A stretch of 24,156 bases of DNA, taken from positions 1 through 24,156 of the forward strand of contig DATFRR010000011.1 of the NCBI GenBank assembly GCA_035263025.1. The letters are read 5' to 3'. How positions within the stretch are numbered: position 1 is the stretch's first letter; the number at the start of each line of letters is the position of its first letter. The notes under the pieces are model-generated. The model did no database searches and was not told the origin of the DNA. It saw only the letters and a list, made by a program, of their open reading frames with translations. This document shows positions 22,711 to 24,156 of this stretch, piece by piece. The position numbers and the translations under genes were made by a program. Source of the DNA: DASQPR01 sp035263025 (GTDB lineage: Bacteria > Actinomycetota > Actinomycetes > Mycobacteriales > Micromonosporaceae).

Positions 22711-23561
22711 GCCGCGGCACCGTGCAACAGGCGGAGGTGCGCGAGGTCGGTGAGCGGCTCGTCGATGCTGCAACTGCCATATCCGACCCAGAGCGGTCGG
22801 TCGCGGTCGAGCGCGCGTCGCGTCGCTGCTACCACCGGCGCCGGATCGGTGGCAGCGAGCAGGCTCGCAACCTCGGACACGTCGCCGTCGTTCGCCGCGA
22901 CTAGGACGCCCGCGAGAATGCCGAGAAAGCCATGGTGGACAAAGCCGGTCTCCGGATCGGCCCGGCGCATCGCATGGTGCAGTCCCGCGGTGAGCTTGAA
23001 CGGCACGCCGAGGTCGCGGCAGGCGCACATCACGGCCGCCAACTCGATCGGCGTCGGAAACAGCTCGGCGGCGAGCCCGCCGGTGCGGAACTTCGCCGCA
23101 ATGGACGCACCGCCCTCGCGTGCCGATGCGATGGTGGCCAGCGCCTCGTGCAGGCCGATCGAGAGCGGCACTTCGGCGTACCCCGTCACACCGGGCCAGC
23201 CGGCGAGCAGGCCGAGCAGGTATTCGAGGCCGGGCGCCGGATCTTCACGGCGCTTCGCCACGGCGACCTCGACCTGGCGGACCTCGATGCGCGCGTCAAC
23301 AGCGGCGAGCGCGTCGGGCAGCGCGGCGAGCCCGGTGTCGCCGATGACGCCGACCACGACGTGCTCGTCCGTGGCGAGCAGGGCGGGCAACTCGCGCAGG
23401 GACGAAGCCGGTACGAGCAACGGGCCGATCATGTCGGCGTACCACGCGTTGCGATGTGAACGGTGCGCGGCGACGGCGTGGGGCAACGGCGCGTTGCCCG
23501 GCGGGAACACCGCCGCGTCGTCGATGAGCCCGCGTAGCAACGGGGGCACGCGTGTTGACAC
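22707..23561 (-). CDS. Unrecognised protein coupled to fumarylacetoacetase
   Basis: A 284-residue soluble protein with no signal peptide or membrane helix. I do not recognise a named family. It opens with LLRGLIDDAAVFPPGNAPL and has a YADMIGPLLVPASSL segment. Alternating hydrophobic strands and helices follow (VVVGVIGD, RIEVRQVEVAV, VTGYAEVPL, GASIAAKFRTGG, FKLTAGLHHAM, HHGFLGILAG), a pattern that could be a TIM barrel. Several conserved-looking His, Lys and Asp residues (AKFRTGG, KLTAGLHHA, GFVHHGF) suggest an active site. GTG 23561 is the start; TAGGTT lies 8 nt before it and there is no ribosome site. The stop overlaps the fah start by 4 nt and the gene is divergent from hmgA, so a role in homogentisate breakdown is likely, possibly the missing maleylacetoacetate isomerase (inference). 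Confidence 0.85.
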   Translation of the reverse strand: MSTRVPPLLRGLIDDAAVFPPGNAPLPHAVAAHRSHRNAWYADMIGPLLVPASSLRELPALLATDEHVVVGVIGDTGLAALPDALAAVDARIEVRQVEVAVAKRREDPAPGLEYLLGLLAGWPGVTGYAEVPLSIGLHEALATIASAREGGASIAAKFRTGGLAAELFPTPIELAAVMCACRDLGVPFKLTAGLHHAMRRADPETGFVHHGFLGILAGVLVAANDGDVSEVASLLAATDPAPVVAATRRALDRDRPLWVGYGSCSIDEPLTDLAHLRLLHGAAA

Positions 23562-23569
23562 GGCTACTG

Positions 23570-23575
23570 AACCTA
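23570..23575 (-). promoter_or_regulatory. Possible -10 box of the unknown-fah operon
   Basis: TAGGTT on the minus strand with 8 nt to GTG 23561. Spacing is slightly longer than in the other leaderless genes here, so this is less certain. Confidence 0.35.
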
Positions 23576-23576
23576 G

Positions 23577-23680
23577 CGGACGCTACAGATGACGGACAAT
23601 AACGCCCGATTATCGGACAGACCCGTCCGCAGGATCGACGCAACGGCGACGAAGCGGGCCATTACCGTGGAAGCCGGACA
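23577..23680. promoter_or_regulatory. CGGACA repeats in the divergent hmgA/fah promoter region
   Basis: CGGACA occurs at 23593-23598, 23614-23619 and 23675-23680, with CGGACG at 23577-23582. The first two CGGACA are 21 bp apart, two helical turns, and flank an ATAA/TTAT inverted pair. CGGAC (23614-23618) also pairs with GTCCG (23625-23629). This looks like a multi-site operator controlling both hmgA and the fah operon; the binding protein is unknown. Confidence 0.45.
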
Positions 23681-23712
23681 GCACCCAGCCGTGGCGCGCG
23701 AACGGAGACGAA

Positions 23713-24156
23713 ATGCCCTACTACCGTCGAGTCGGCGAGCTGCCGCCCAAGCGTCACACCCAGTTCCGGCAGCCCGATGGCTCGCTCTACGCCGAGGAAC
23801 TGATGGGCCAGGAGGGCTTCTCGTCCGACTCGTCGTTGCTCTACCACCGCTTCTTGCCGACCGCGATCGTGGCGGCCGAGGAGTATGAACCGCCGGTCTG
23901 GAGCCGCACGGCGAACCGGCCGCTCAAGCCACGGCATTTCCAGACGCACAAGCTCGACACCACCGGCGCCGACCCGATCCTCGGACGCCAACATCTGATG
24001 GCCAATGATGACTGCCGGATCTCGTACGTCGTCGCCGACCAGCCGTCGCCGCTCTACCGCAACGCGATTGGCGACGAGTGTGTGTACGTCGAGGCGGGCA
24101 CCGCGCGGATCGAGTCGACGTTCGGCATGCTCGACGTCGGCGAGGGCGACTACGTC
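23713..24156 (+). CDS. hmgA: Homogentisate 1,2-dioxygenase, N-terminal part
   Basis: The first 148 residues of an Fe(II) dioxygenase that opens homogentisate to maleylacetoacetate. The gene runs past the window end, so the C-terminal iron site is not visible. The start MPYYRRVGELPPKRHTQFR, then LYAEELMGQEGFSSDSSLLYHRFLPTA, GRQHLMANDDCRISYVVA and GDECVYVEAGTARIES, match the N-terminal cupin domain of actinomycete HmgA. The ATG at 23713 has GGAG 5 nt upstream. It is divergent from the unknown-fah operon with a 151-nt spacer holding CGGACA repeats; a TACCGT (23663-23668) is a possible -10. Confidence 0.93.
   Translation, partial: MPYYRRVGELPPKRHTQFRQPDGSLYAEELMGQEGFSSDSSLLYHRFLPTAIVAAEEYEPPVWSRTANRPLKPRHFQTHKLDTTGADPILGRQHLMANDDCRISYVVADQPSPLYRNAIGDECVYVEAGTARIESTFGMLDVGEGDYV

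Noticed and set aside
21298..23592. A 764-codon plus-strand open frame across the fah operon
   Set aside because: It is antisense to fah and the coupled gene, both with clear families or overlaps; its product is Arg-rich low complexity and typical of antisense frames in GC-rich DNA.

Overview
The window is high-GC DNA of an actinomycete type (Actinomycetota). Evidence for this is the strong G/C third-position bias, GTG starts, TANNNT -10 boxes placed 6-7 nt before start codons (leaderless genes), a DUF2510-RDD membrane protein and an LPXTG-type wall-sorting signal. I cannot name genus or order. It is chromosomal: two tRNA genes, cysS, rlmB, orn, fumarases and a nearly complete homogentisate route for tyrosine breakdown.

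Layout. (1) 1-2105: an accessory-looking edge with the 3' part of an aminoglycoside-adenylyltransferase-like gene, a gene-free stretch, a phosphotransferase of the aminoglycoside/choline kinase fold, a further gene-free stretch holding a short match to the 3' end of RNase P RNA, then tRNA-Lys(CTT), whose 3' end faces this segment. (2) 2382-5325: a lipoprotein L,D-transpeptidase, converging on a PiT phosphate transporter with a coupled 85-residue membrane protein, then tRNA-His(GTG). (3) 5520-9604: oligoribonuclease, rlmB and cysS (1-nt overlap), and a divergent IclR-type regulator; two tandem palindromic repeats lie between cysS and the regulator. (4) 9752-14322: two unrelated fumarases side by side (class II fumC, class I Fe-S fumarase) and a membrane-anchored beta-propeller protein. 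(5) 14408-24156: an Lrp/AsnC regulator divergent from 4-hydroxyphenylpyruvate dioxygenase, a DUF2510-RDD membrane protein overlapping a HisC-like aminotransferase, a large pseudokinase, then fumarylacetoacetase coupled to an unrecognised protein and divergent from homogentisate 1,2-dioxygenase, which runs off the window.

Pathway logic of (5): the aminotransferase could convert tyrosine to 4-hydroxyphenylpyruvate, HppD makes homogentisate, HmgA opens the ring to maleylacetoacetate, and Fah cleaves fumarylacetoacetate to fumarate and acetoacetate. No recognisable maleylacetoacetate isomerase is present. The unknown protein translationally coupled to fah is a candidate for that or an accessory role. 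Fumarate could feed the nearby fumarases.

The most unusual gene is the pseudokinase (18698-21268): a kinase fold lacking the catalytic HRD and DFG aspartates, a long acidic Ala/Val/Glu tail with duplicated hexa-threonine modules, a transmembrane helix, an outside linker and a C-terminal LPQTG sorting signal. Taken literally, this would tie a cytosolic kinase-like module through the membrane to the peptidoglycan.
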